From JAXMAR01 sp046350295 (GTDB lineage Bacteria > Planctomycetota > Planctomycetia > Gemmatales > Gemmataceae), in the NCBI GenBank assembly GCA_046350295.1, contig JAXMAR010000049.1:1-53380 (forward strand): DNA of 53,380 nt. Direction: 5' to 3'. A program made the position numbers and the translations under genes. Of this stretch, positions 9,065 to 17,069 are shown piece after piece. The first letter of the stretch is position 1, and each line of letters starts with the position of its first letter. Below the pieces are notes generated by a model. The model did no database searches and was not told where the DNA came from. It saw only the letters and a program-made list of their open reading frames with translations.

Positions 9065-9673
9065 GCTTGTTCCCTGGCATTTCGCCGTGAAGCGCATCGT
9101 AGATCGCGATCTGGGCCACATACCTGGCGGCGGCGCTTGCACCGTCGGCACAGAAACCCCGAGCATCTGGGCGATTTCCGTCTGCGGCAACCCATGGTAC
9201 CACCGGAGGCTGAACACTTCCCGCAACTCGTCGGGAAGCCGCTCGATCGCCTCGTGAAAATCCGCCCAATCATCGAGGAGTCCGGCCAGGCCCCAACGGA
9301 CGGGCCGGGGATTGCTGGGCGGCGGGGCCGATGACCGGATCGCTGGTGCCAGCCGCGGCCCAGCGGGCAAAGTGATGTCGGGCCAGATCGATCAGCGTTC
9401 GCCGGATGGGTGGCGGCCAAGCGGACGCGGGGTACTCCTCCGGCCGCACCACCGAAAGGGAGGTGAAAGGCGCATGGCAGCCGCCTGGAAGACGTCCTCC
9501 GTCCTGCCAGCGATGCGCGGGAATTGCCGCAACATTTTTCGGGTCAGCTGGAGCAACCGTTCCCACGTGTGCGCAGGAAACGCCTGGTACGCAGCCGGGT
9601 CATCGGCCGCGTTCCAGGAGTCTGCAAGGTCGTCGGAGTCTCTGCCGAGCGGGGCGTCATGGCGATTCCATGA
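9065..9673 (-). pseudogene. Decayed ECF RNA polymerase sigma factor
   Basis: Minus-strand pieces in different frames line up as a planctomycete ECF sigma factor. They are WERLLQLTRKMLRQFPRIAG with DVFQAAAMRL (region 2, about 9480-9570), IRRTLIDLARHHFARWAA (about 9360-9430), and region 4 with LPDELREVFSLRWYHGLPQT then EIAQMLGVSVPTV (about 9140-9240). The C-terminus reads YDALHGEMPG just before the kinase ATG. An ECF factor directly upstream of a kinase-WD40 gene is a known planctomycete pairing, in which the kinase is thought to control the sigma factor. Both partners are dead here. Confidence 0.75.
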
Positions 9674-10020
9674 ACAGGTCGACCGTCACCAATATTAGCA
9701 TGCATGGCTGGGTAAGCCATCAACGCCCGATCTGCGGCGGATCTACGTCCGATCGATGGCAGCCGAGCAAGAGCAGAATGTGGGGGACTTTGGCTACCGG
9801 CAGTTTTTCATTGGGCTGGGAGATAGGGATTTCGATGTCGGTTGTCGCCGGCCGGGGTCGAGGAACAGAGAAGGTTGTGTGTCGACGCTGTAAGCGGCAA
9901 GCGATGCGGTTGGAACTTTCTCGCATACTTGTCTTGAGTTGATCAAGAAGGCAGAAACCTTCGGGCAACGTTCCCGCCGCGCGTCATGCGTTCCGTCAAT
10001 CTCGTACGCGTTGGCTAGGC
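9674..10020. other. Intergenic stretch, nothing recognised
   Basis: It lies between the sigma-factor remnant and the dead toxin copy. Short frames on both strands show no domain, start signal or repeat I can support. It probably holds the old promoter of the sigma-kinase locus. Confidence 0.3.
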
Positions 10021-10310
10021 TCAAACGTCTTTCAGCCGCCTGCGCGAGTAGTGGGGTCGGCGGCTGTGGTGGGCGAGGGCGACAATGTGGAGCGAATTAG
10101 CCGAACCACGTAAATGACTCCGAAAGGAAGCGATCGCCCATTTCGCGGCGTCGCCTTGCCCGTCGGGCCAGCGGCAGGATCTTCCTGTCCGCAACGGCCT
10201 GCTCGAAGGCTGCGATGAACCGGTCGCCAAGCTCGGGGTTGGAGTCGTAATAGGCAAGCAGCCCCAAGTCTCCGCTCAACACCATGGACTTTCCTTTCCA
10301 CGTCGTCGGT
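10021..10310 (-). pseudogene. Decayed copy of RelE/ParE toxin
   Basis: Pieces in three frames match the intact toxin at 2861-3169 in order: LAYYDSNPELGDRFIAAFEQ (matching the intact gene's HYDSESIELGDRFMAAFDK), then FPFGVIYVV, then HIVALAHHSRRPHYSRRRL at the end. At least two frameshifts separate them, so no working toxin can be made. It lies in the same orientation and order relative to an antitoxin remnant and a swivel-domain segment as the intact copy. Confidence 0.75.
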
Positions 10311-10329
10311 CTCGCCAAGTTCTCGCCAT

Positions 10330-10522
10330 CATTTCGTCAAGGAAACCTCGTCCGCTGTCCCATTTTCGATCTCTTCGATCCGGCGTTCCCGCTTCTTCGA
10401 TTGGCCTCGCCTGACGGTATCCTCGGAGACGGTGTCAAGGATGCGGCTCGCCTAACCTAGCCCGGTCGCTTTCGGGCAGGCATAAGCTTCGTCGAAAAAG
10501 AGTGTCGATACGGGTTTGCATT
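10330..10522 (-). pseudogene. Decayed copy of the antitoxin
   Basis: From the ATG at 10522 the frame reads MQTRIDTLF, then LPESDRARLGE, close to the intact MQTKVDTLF and LPDRDRAALAE at 3386. It then reaches a stop; in the next frame SRILDTVSED and RRIEEIENG continue the alignment and end at a stop near 10330. One frameshift at least has destroyed it. Confidence 0.65.
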
Positions 10523-10642
10523 GCTCGATCCTCGGGTCGTGGACCCATTGAACCTTCCGCTATTGTCTCCCCTGCAGGTCGCGTCAACCGTCATCTCCTC
10601 ACCTTCGCGCGATGCACCAGATTTGAACTGTTCAAGAACCGC

Positions 10643-10694
10643 GTGGGGCAGGCCGTCTGGCCCGCGCCAGCCGGCGCGAGGCCGCCTGCCCCAC
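10643..10694. repeat. Palindromic repeat GTGGGGCAGG...CCTGCCCCAC
   Basis: The ends of this 52-base element are perfect inverted repeats (GTGGGGCAGG at 10643 and CCTGCCCCAC ending at 10694) around a GC-rich centre that can fold further (GCGCC-AGCC-GGCGC). It sits in the spacer between the antitoxin remnant and the swivel domain. The matching spacer of the other copy (3387-3516) lacks it, which points to insertion of a small palindromic element after the duplication. Confidence 0.55.
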
Positions 10695-10739
10695 CTCTTG
10701 AAACGGGGTGGTCAACCAGCAGCACGTTCACCGTCCCGC

Positions 10740-11519
10740 CGCGCCCGTCGATGCGCCAGCGTTGGCCTCTTCGAAGCCGGTGGACTTCGCTGATGCCGCC
10801 GGCCGGCAGGCCGAACTCGCGGGCGACGATGGCGCAGCCGTGGCTCAGGACGCGCGGTCTCCATGACGAAGGCCGCGGGCGTTGACCCGAAGAGGGGACC
10901 CGGGCCGGGTCGGTGCTGGGGCAGACCAGGATGTGGTCGTCGGCGGGCGGGGACTCGTCGCCGGCTTCCAGCGGGCCCAGGCGGTCCCCTCCGCGACCCC
11001 GGCGAGAAGCGGCACCCTGCAGGTTCTCGGCGTGCTGGATTTCTTCTTCCGGCCGATGGCGTCGAGGTCGTGAAGAGGACTTGCGGGACCGGGGAACTGA
11101 GGGCGGCCGCGGCGGCGAGCGGCTCGTCGATCGTCTGAAGAAGAGGGCGAGCGGCCTGGTCGTCCGTCTTGACGGCGATGAGGCGCGTACAACTCGTCCG
11201 GGGTGAGGAAGATGCCGCCGCCGAAGGGGAGTAGCGGCGATCCAGCTCGACGAGATAGCGGCGGATCAGCGAGTAGCCGCGAATGAGGTAGTGCCTTGGC
11301 CGCTTCGCGGAAGCTGAGGTAATCGCTGAGGACGCGTCTTCAGCAGGGATGTTTTCCTGGAAGCATGAGGTGGGCCTCGAGGGCGAGGCGTTCCCAGGTT
11401 TGACGCAGGCTGGCGGACGTTTCATCGGGCGCATCTCCTGACGCATGTCGTGACGCCAGCCCCCCACCCCCAACCCTCCCCACAAGGGGGAGGGTGGTAC
11501 TCGGCTTGGGGACATCCCC
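10740..11519 (-). pseudogene. Decayed C-terminal part (linker and swivel domain) of the PEP-utilizer gene
   Basis: In shifting minus frames the region encodes HYLIRGYSLIRRYLVELDRR (about 11215-11275), LTPDEL, LLQTIDEPLAAAAAL with VPQVLF, the swivel start VPLLAGVAEG, then CAIVAREFGLPAGGISEVHR and WRIDGRGGTVNVL close to 10740. These are the segments that should follow the 751-residue frame at 11520-13775. Several frameshifts lie between them, and the first break coincides with a palindromic repeat at 11457-11496. Without the phosphohistidine swivel domain the enzyme cannot transfer phosphate. Confidence 0.7.
11457..11496. repeat. C/G-tract palindromic repeat, second copy
   Basis: Same family as the element at 1320-1383 in the opposite orientation: CCCTCCCC and GGGGGAGGG arms around a short ACAA-type loop, flanked by CCCCCACCCCC. 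It lies just after the stop of the 11520-13775 frame, between sequences that belong to one gene, so its insertion probably broke that gene. Confidence 0.55.
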
Positions 11520-13775
11520 TCAGCCGAGACGCTCTTCCTTCGACTGGCGCCTTGGCGGCAGCCATCTTGCCGGTCGCCTTGTCGAGCGTTCGAGGTCTTC
11601 GGCGAAGCGTGGCGGGACAGGTTCCATCTCCATGCTGCCGCGGTGGCCGAAGTGCTCGAACTCGTCGCGTGATGGGCCGGCGGCAAGGTCGCGTAGGCCG
11701 CCGGCGAGGTCGGCGTCGCGTTCGGGGGCGACGTTCATCACCAGCTCGCGGATGAAGGCCTGGGCCCGCTGCGTCCCCTTGGCGGCGTACTCGGCTTCCT
11801 TGCTCGGGTCGGGGGCGAACGGACGTAAGCGCGCGGCGAGCGTGCGCTCGAGATTCGCCATGGCGAGGGCGGTGAGCGCCGTCGGCTTCAGGCTGTCGCG
11901 GGCGAAGTCGAAGAGCGTGCGCTGCGTCCAGTGCTCGATCTTCGCGACGAGGGCCGCGGCGGGTAGCGCGGCGATGTCTTCCTTCTCGGCGCCTTTCACT
12001 TCATCGAGGAAGCGCGGCACGATCTCTTCGCGGAACTTGCGGGCGAAGGTGCGCTCGCTGCGCTTGAGCTTGCGGCTCGACCAGGCCATCTTGACGAGCG
12101 TGACCGGCAGCGTGACCCAGAACCTCCAGCCGGCGCGGACGAAGTTGGGCGTCGCCTGCGGGTAGAGCGCCTTGCTCGGATCGGCCTTGAGCGTCTTGAA
12201 CGAGTGCTCGAACGGCAGGCTGCGGTATTGCATGCGCGGCTCGCGCGACAGATTGCAGTAGGGCCGGCCGCAGATGAGATCGAAGACGCCGACGTCGTCG
12301 AGGGCCGGATCGGGGTCGAAGCCCATGTCGCGGTACATCTGGCCGAAGCCTCCCTTGCCGGACATGAAGCGGCGTACGATGGCCCACGTCATCGGCGTCG
12401 GCTCGGGGAGAATCTCGGAGAGGTTGAAGCGAGCCCAGACCGTGCCGCGCGGCTCGGCGATGTTGCGGAGGGCTGCGATTTCCTCGCGGCGGACCTTGTC
12501 GCGCTCCTCGGTGGAGATCAAGGCGCGCTTCAGTTTGATGGGGCGGGATTGCAGCAGGTAGAAGCGGCCGGCGGAGAGGGCCCATTCGATGTCGCACGGG
12601 ACTTTGAAATAGCGTTCGACGTTGAGGCCGAGCCGGGCGAGGTCGGCGAGCTGGGGGTCGGTTAGGGAGGCGCCGTTGAGGGTGGGGGCCAGGTCGTGCC
12701 GCGGGCTCGAACTATCCCGCGGGCTCGAACTATCCCGCGGGCTCGAACCACCCCGCAGGCTCGAACCATCCCGCAGGCTCGAAGACTCGCCTGCGGGCTT
12801 GGGGGGGATAGCGGGCTCGGTGACCGTTCGGATAGCGTAGTCTTTCTTGCCGAGTTGGCGCTCGCGCACTTCCAGGGACTTCTTGTCGAGGGTGAAGCGG
12901 TCGGGCGTCACCTTGCCCAGGACGATGGCTTCCCCCAGACCGTAGGAGGACTCGATGATGATTTCGTCGGCGCCGTGGACCGGGTTGGCGGTGAACATGA
13001 CGCCGGAGACTTCGGAGGGGCACATCATCTGCACGTTGACGGCCGTGCCTTCGACGCCTTCGATCTTGTGATGCTTGCGGTAGGTAAGGGCGCGGTCGCT
13101 GTTCCAGGAACGAAAAACCGCGAGGATGGCGCCGGTCAGCAGGTCCCAGGGAGCGGTCGGGAAGGCGATGGCGTGCTGCTGGAAGAAGTCGAATATCACG
13201 AAGCAGAGCGCCTCGATCTGGTCGCCTTCGAGATCTTCCAGCCGAGCGACGCCGGCGTCGTCCAGGCGTTCGTGGACGAGGCGGTCCAGCTCGGCCTCGT
13301 CGTAGAGCTTCTGCGGGCTGTAGACCGTGCGGCCATACATGCGCAGGAAGTGGTAGTACGCCTCCCAGGCGCCGCGCGGATTGCCGGAGCGGCGGGCCAT
13401 GGCGCGGACACACTCGGGATTGAGGCCGACGTTGAGGATCGTGTCCATCATCCCCGGCATCGACTGGGCGGCGCCGGAGCGGACGGCGACGAGCAGCGGG
13501 TTGTCCCCCTGTCCCAGCCTGCGGCCGGCGATCGCTTCGAGGCGATCGAGGGCGGCCCGCACCTGGTCGAGAAGGCCGTCCGGCCAGGTCTGCTGCTGGA
13601 GGTAAAAGAGGTGGCAGCAAGCGGTGGAGATGGTGAAACCCGGGGGCACGGCCAGTCCGGCGCGGGTCATCTCGGCGAGCGAGGCGCCCTTGCCGCCGAC
13701 GAGATGCTTGATGTCATTGCCGGCATCGGCGCGGCCGTCGGCGAAAAAGAAGATCCAAGGCGTGCGTTCTTGCAT
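11520..13775 (-). CDS. PPDK/PEP-synthase-like enzyme, lacking its swivel domain
   Basis: The frame gives 751 residues from the ATG at 13775 (an ATG at 13790 is also possible). The N-terminal ATP-grasp domain is clear: LVGGKGASLAEMTRAGL, VPPGFTIST, the PPDK-like VRSGAAQSMPGMMDTILN, then SYGLGEAIVLGKVTPDRF and CDIEWAL. Enzymes of this class interconvert pyruvate and PEP with ATP through a phosphohistidine swivel domain. The middle helical region ends with EFEHFGHRGSMEME, where the swivel domain should follow; instead there is a stop and the rest survives only as frameshifted pieces to 10740. An insertion rich in Ser-Leu/Pro-Arg (about 335-370) is encoded by an 18-base tandem repeat. Probably inactive as encoded. 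Confidence 0.75.
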   Translation of the reverse strand: MQERTPWIFFFADGRADAGNDIKHLVGGKGASLAEMTRAGLAVPPGFTISTACCHLFYLQQQTWPDGLLDQVRAALDRLEAIAGRRLGQGDNPLLVAVRSGAAQSMPGMMDTILNVGLNPECVRAMARRSGNPRGAWEAYYHFLRMYGRTVYSPQKLYDEAELDRLVHERLDDAGVARLEDLEGDQIEALCFVIFDFFQQHAIAFPTAPWDLLTGAILAVFRSWNSDRALTYRKHHKIEGVEGTAVNVQMMCPSEVSGVMFTANPVHGADEIIIESSYGLGEAIVLGKVTPDRFTLDKKSLEVRERQLGKKDYAIRTVTEPAIPPKPAGESSSLRDGSSLRGGSSPRDSSSPRDSSSPRHDLAPTLNGASLTDPQLADLARLGLNVERYFKVPCDIEWALSAGRFYLLQSRPIKLKRALISTEERDKVRREEIAALRNIAEPRGTVWARFNLSEILPEPTPMTWAIVRRFMSGKGGFGQMYRDMGFDPDPALDDVGVFDLICGRPYCNLSREPRMQYRSLPFEHSFKTLKADPSKALYPQATPNFVRAGWRFWVTLPVTLVKMAWSSRKLKRSERTFARKFREEIVPRFLDEVKGAEKEDIAALPAAALVAKIEHWTQRTLFDFARDSLKPTALTALAMANLERTLAARLRPFAPDPSKEAEYAAKGTQRAQAFIRELVMNVAPERDADLAGGLRDLAAGPSRDEFEHFGHRGSMEMEPVPPRFAEDLERSTRRPARWLPPRRQSKEERLG
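12699..12788. repeat. Five tandem copies of an 18-base unit
   Basis: Units start at 12699, 12717, 12735, 12753 and 12771, with consensus CCGCGGGCTCGAACTATC on the plus strand; later units drift (GCAGG, ACCATC). The period is a multiple of three, so on the minus strand it adds a Ser-Ser-Leu/Pro-Arg-Asp/Gly-Ser repeat to the PEP-utilizer protein without breaking the frame. A sixth, degenerate unit may follow to about 12795. Confidence 0.8.
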
Positions 13776-13951
13776 GGGATCCCGAAACATCTAGAGGCGG
13801 CTTCAAACCGGATTCGTCTCACCAAACGGATTCTCACGCTTTTTGGAAAAACGAACGATGCAAGTTACTCCTCACACCAGCCCCGTTTGGGAACAGCAGC
13901 ACCGTCCCGGCTCGAGACCCGGGGCGGGAAGCGCAATCCGGCTCGGTCATC

Positions 13952-16411
13952 TTACTTTTCGCTCACGCGATCTTCGAGACAAAACAACGTCGGCCGGCCG
14001 CGCGTCAGGTCGCCGTTCACCGCGCCCGCGATGAAGATCTGCCGCCCCGCGCGGGTCGCGACCACGCGCGGATTCGCCGTGAAGTGACACTCTCCCGGCC
14101 ATTCCTCGGTAGACCATTGCTCCTTGCCTGTCCGCGGATCGAGGCTGACTCGGCGGCCAAAGTTGGAGACGACCACAACGCTTTCCGTGCGTTCTCCAAG
14201 CCGAGCCAGGGCGGGAGAGGCAACGACGGCCGTGCCCGAGCGGCCGCGGAAGAGGCCGCGCTCCCAGAGCGGCCGGCCGTCGCTCTTGCGCAGGCAATAG
14301 CAGTTGCCGTCGCGGCTGCCGCAGTAAACGTGGTCTTCGTCCACGGCCGCTTCGTTGATGACGCCGTTGGGCAGGTCGGCGGTCCAGATCTTGCGCCCGC
14401 TCTCGGCGTCGAGGCAAACGATGGCGCCATGGTTCTTGACCTTGGAATCGTAGTGCTCGGCGTCCGCGACGATGTCGCCGTTGCCGAGGGCGACGTAGAG
14501 GCGGTCGCCGTCGAGAACGGGCGCCGCCCAGCAGGGGATCGGCACATCGCGGTCCCAGATCAAAGCGCCGGAGCGGGCGTCGAAGCAAAAGACCGCCGTT
14601 CTACCCTTGTCCTCGGTCTGATTGCGGTCGACGCCGGTGCCGACGTAAACACGGCCGTTGGCGACGATCGGATTGCCGCAGAAACGCAGCAGCCGGCCCT
14701 TGTATCCCTTGGGCGGAAACGACCAGTGGATGTTCTTGCCGGTCTCGGCGTCGACGCAGTAGAAGCCGACGTTCCCGGCGCCGAAGAAGACACGGCCCAG
14801 GGCGACGGCGGGGGTGCATTCGGTCTGCCCCTTGGTCTCGAAGTCCCAGACCTTCGTCCCCTTGACGGCGTCGATGCAATAGAGCTTGCAATCGGGGTCG
14901 TCGTGGAAGCCTTCACCGATGTAGAGCCGGCCATCGACGACCGTGGGGGAGGAGTAAACCTGTTTCATGGCGCCGTCGTCGTCGAACTTCCACAGGAGCT
15001 TGCCCGTGGAGCGATCGACGCAGTGGAGGATGCCGAACTTGAATGACGGATGCGCGGAGGCGGCGTAGACGCGGTCGGCCGCAACGAAGGGTGTGGAAAC
15101 GAAGCCGCCGGTTTCGGGAGCGACGACGTATTGCCAGCGTTCCTTGCCGTCGAAGCTGATCTGCAGCGAGCCGCCGGCGTCTCCGGAGAAAACGGTGGCC
15201 TCGACGTTTCCGCCCTGGCCGACAAAGAAGTAGAGGGAGGCGGCCAGGCAGCCGACGAGCATCACGCCTTCCGTGGAGAGGGGCACGGCCAGGCTGCGCG
15301 AATTGCGTACGGTTTTGAACGCCTTGACGAAGAGAGCGAGCCAGACACCCGCGGCGAGGACGAGGACGAGCTTGTTGTTGATGTCGTGCAGGTCGCCGTC
15401 GCTGAGCCAGAGGACGAGGACGAGCAGGCCGAGCATGATGGCGCCGAGGGAGACGAGAACAATGTTCTCGGTTCGCTCGGGCGTTTCCATCGCGGCGGAG
15501 CCGAGGGAGACGTTGTCGATCTGGCGCCGCCAGGCCCAGAGAAAACAGAGCAAATTGACGCCCGCCATGACGATCCAGAGGGTCGCTTGCTCGGCGAGCC
15601 AGCTGCCGCGAAAGGAATCGCCCAGGAGGAAATGCAACAGGATAAGGGTGCTGTTGACGCTCAGGAGCGTGATGAAGGCGATCCACTGCCGGAACAGGAC
15701 AAGAACGCCGCCGAAGACGGTCGGGAACAGGATAGCGAGGATGGCGATGGGTCCGCCGACGCCAAGCGTGGGAATGACCGCGAACAGACCGGGAAGGCCG
15801 GTCGACAGGACAACACGACCGGCCACGCTCCGGTCTGCCGGTTTGACAGCCGATGACTTCTTCTCATACACCGGCCCGAAGCCGCTCGGCTCCTTTTCGT
15901 TGACTTCCGGCGGCTTTTTCTTGCCGGCGATGGCGTCGGCGAGGATCGCTTTCAATTCGGCGTTCGAGCCTTTGAAGGTGCGGCGCAGGAACGGTTCGCC
16001 ATTCATGAAGCGCCAGGCGACGGTGTCTTTGCCCGTCTGCTGGCCCAGGATGTGAAACCAGGTGCCGTTGCTGTAGGCGAACGTCGTCAGCTGCTTGCCG
16101 CGGTGGTTGACGAAGAAGACGACTTCCAGGTCGTCCCCCAGGCGTTTGAGGATCTCCGGCTGAAACTTCTTGTCGGCTTCCTTGTCGGCGGCGAGGTTGA
16201 CGGGCATGCGGCGGAATGGCGCCTTGCCCTTCAGGTCGTCGACGACGTTCAGCACCATGGCCGGCTTGTCGGCGAAGAACTTTTCCACCTTGGCGACGAA
16301 GACATAGTGGCTGTTGCCAAGCAACGATTCCAGCGGCAGCAGCGCCTTGATCACCGCATGCCCGGCGCCGGCGAGGAGAAGAAGCAGGAAGACCGCAAGA
16401 AAACGTCGCAT
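13952..16411 (-). CDS. Membrane protein with C-terminal PQQ-type beta-propeller
   Basis: From the ATG at 16411 (GAGGT upstream) the protein has about 819 residues. An N-terminal signal (FLAVFLLLLLAGAGHA) is followed by an extracytoplasmic domain of about 200 residues. A block of six or so membrane helices comes next (about 200-400, for example FAVIPTLGVGGPIAILAILF, TLWIVMAGVNLLCFLWAW, LVSLGAIMLGLLVLVLWL). The C-terminal 420 residues are a BamB/PQQ-like propeller with repeats of the DGRLYIG, CIDAVKGTKVWDF and CLDAESGRKIWTA kind. Such propellers usually bind proteins rather than PQQ. The polytopic block between the N-terminal domain and the propeller is unusual. Exact role unknown. Confidence 0.82.
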   Translation of the reverse strand: MRRFLAVFLLLLLAGAGHAVIKALLPLESLLGNSHYVFVAKVEKFFADKPAMVLNVVDDLKGKAPFRRMPVNLAADKEADKKFQPEILKRLGDDLEVVFFVNHRGKQLTTFAYSNGTWFHILGQQTGKDTVAWRFMNGEPFLRRTFKGSNAELKAILADAIAGKKKPPEVNEKEPSGFGPVYEKKSSAVKPADRSVAGRVVLSTGLPGLFAVIPTLGVGGPIAILAILFPTVFGGVLVLFRQWIAFITLLSVNSTLILLHFLLGDSFRGSWLAEQATLWIVMAGVNLLCFLWAWRRQIDNVSLGSAAMETPERTENIVLVSLGAIMLGLLVLVLWLSDGDLHDINNKLVLVLAAGVWLALFVKAFKTVRNSRSLAVPLSTEGVMLVGCLAASLYFFVGQGGNVEATVFSGDAGGSLQISFDGKERWQYVVAPETGGFVSTPFVAADRVYAASAHPSFKFGILHCVDRSTGKLLWKFDDDGAMKQVYSSPTVVDGRLYIGEGFHDDPDCKLYCIDAVKGTKVWDFETKGQTECTPAVALGRVFFGAGNVGFYCVDAETGKNIHWSFPPKGYKGRLLRFCGNPIVANGRVYVGTGVDRNQTEDKGRTAVFCFDARSGALIWDRDVPIPCWAAPVLDGDRLYVALGNGDIVADAEHYDSKVKNHGAIVCLDAESGRKIWTADLPNGVINEAAVDEDHVYCGSRDGNCYCLRKSDGRPLWERGLFRGRSGTAVVASPALARLGERTESVVVVSNFGRRVSLDPRTGKEQWSTEEWPGECHFTANPRVVATRAGRQIFIAGAVNGDLTRGRPTLFCLEDRVSEK

Positions 16412-16569
16412 GCCGACCACCTCGGGAAAGGGAAAATCCGTTTCGTCTGATCGTAGGACGTCGCGCGCGAATCCGCAAGCGAGCCCCAGGGCGCCCGCTG
16501 GTAGAAAGCTGTTTCAAAATGAGTCGCAGCTGCGTTTGAACAGCCTCCAAATAACGGTCCAGGGCGGGT

Positions 16570-16782
16570 TCACTTCTTGATCGGCAATACGTGGACCGCC
16601 TTGATGAGCAGCTCGACCTCGTCGCCGACCTTCAGCTTCATCTCGTGTACCGATTCGGTGGTCAAGGCGGAGGCGAGGTGGACGGCGGAGACCGTCACCT
16701 CGAACTTGACGAGTGACATCACCGGGTCGCTCTGGACTGAGGTGACCTTGGCGGTGAGACGGTTGCGCGCGCCGTACGTCAT
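16570..16782 (-). CDS. Molybdenum-pterin binding protein (single TOBE/Mop domain)
   Basis: The 70-residue product matches a stand-alone TOBE (Mop) domain: ARNRLTAKVTSVQSDPVMSLVKFEV, read as two strands, then ALTTESVHEMKLKVGDEVELLIKA. Mop proteins form hexamers that bind molybdate or tungstate in the cytoplasm. GGAG lies eight bases before the ATG at 16782. No molybdate transporter or molybdenum-cofactor gene is in the window, so it may serve as storage or buffering for a system elsewhere. It is divergent from the giant PQQ/TPR gene at 17070. Confidence 0.82.
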   Translation of the reverse strand: MTYGARNRLTAKVTSVQSDPVMSLVKFEVTVSAVHLASALTTESVHEMKLKVGDEVELLIKAVHVLPIKK

Positions 16783-17010
16783 GGAAGCATCTCCGGAGGA
16801 AGGAATGGATCGAACCTATTGTAAGGAGACAAAGCCGGCGCACCTACAAAGGGATGGCGCTCGCCTGCGGCCGCTCGGCGTTTCAAGGTTGTTAGAATCA
16901 GGGGCCTGGTTCGTCGCCCCTTGGACGGAAGTGCCGTCGAAAAGCGGTTTGAAATTTCTTGTCTGTCCGGCCGGCGTGTGCAACAATCAGAGTCCTACCT
17001 GAAAGCGAAG

Positions 17011-17031
17011 AGCCCGCCAAGGGCGCGGGCT
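17011..17031 (+). promoter_or_regulatory. Hairpin in the leader of the giant PQQ/TPR gene
   Basis: AGCCCGC and GCGGGCT form a perfect 7-bp stem with a 7-base loop, about 40 bases before the ATG at 17070. There is no T-run after it, so it is more likely a leader structure than a terminator. Confidence 0.35.
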
Positions 17032-17069
17032 TATCGTCCGTATATGCGTTTTTGCGGGAGAACGGTTCC

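Noticed and set aside
5503..11519. Insertion sequence or transposase gene that could explain the graveyard
   Set aside because: No frame, even allowing shifts, shows DDE, tyrosine or serine recombinase motifs, and no long terminal inverted repeats bracket the region.
12699..12788. CRISPR-like tandem repeat
   Set aside because: Units are contiguous with no spacers and are in frame within a coding sequence. No cas genes are in the window.
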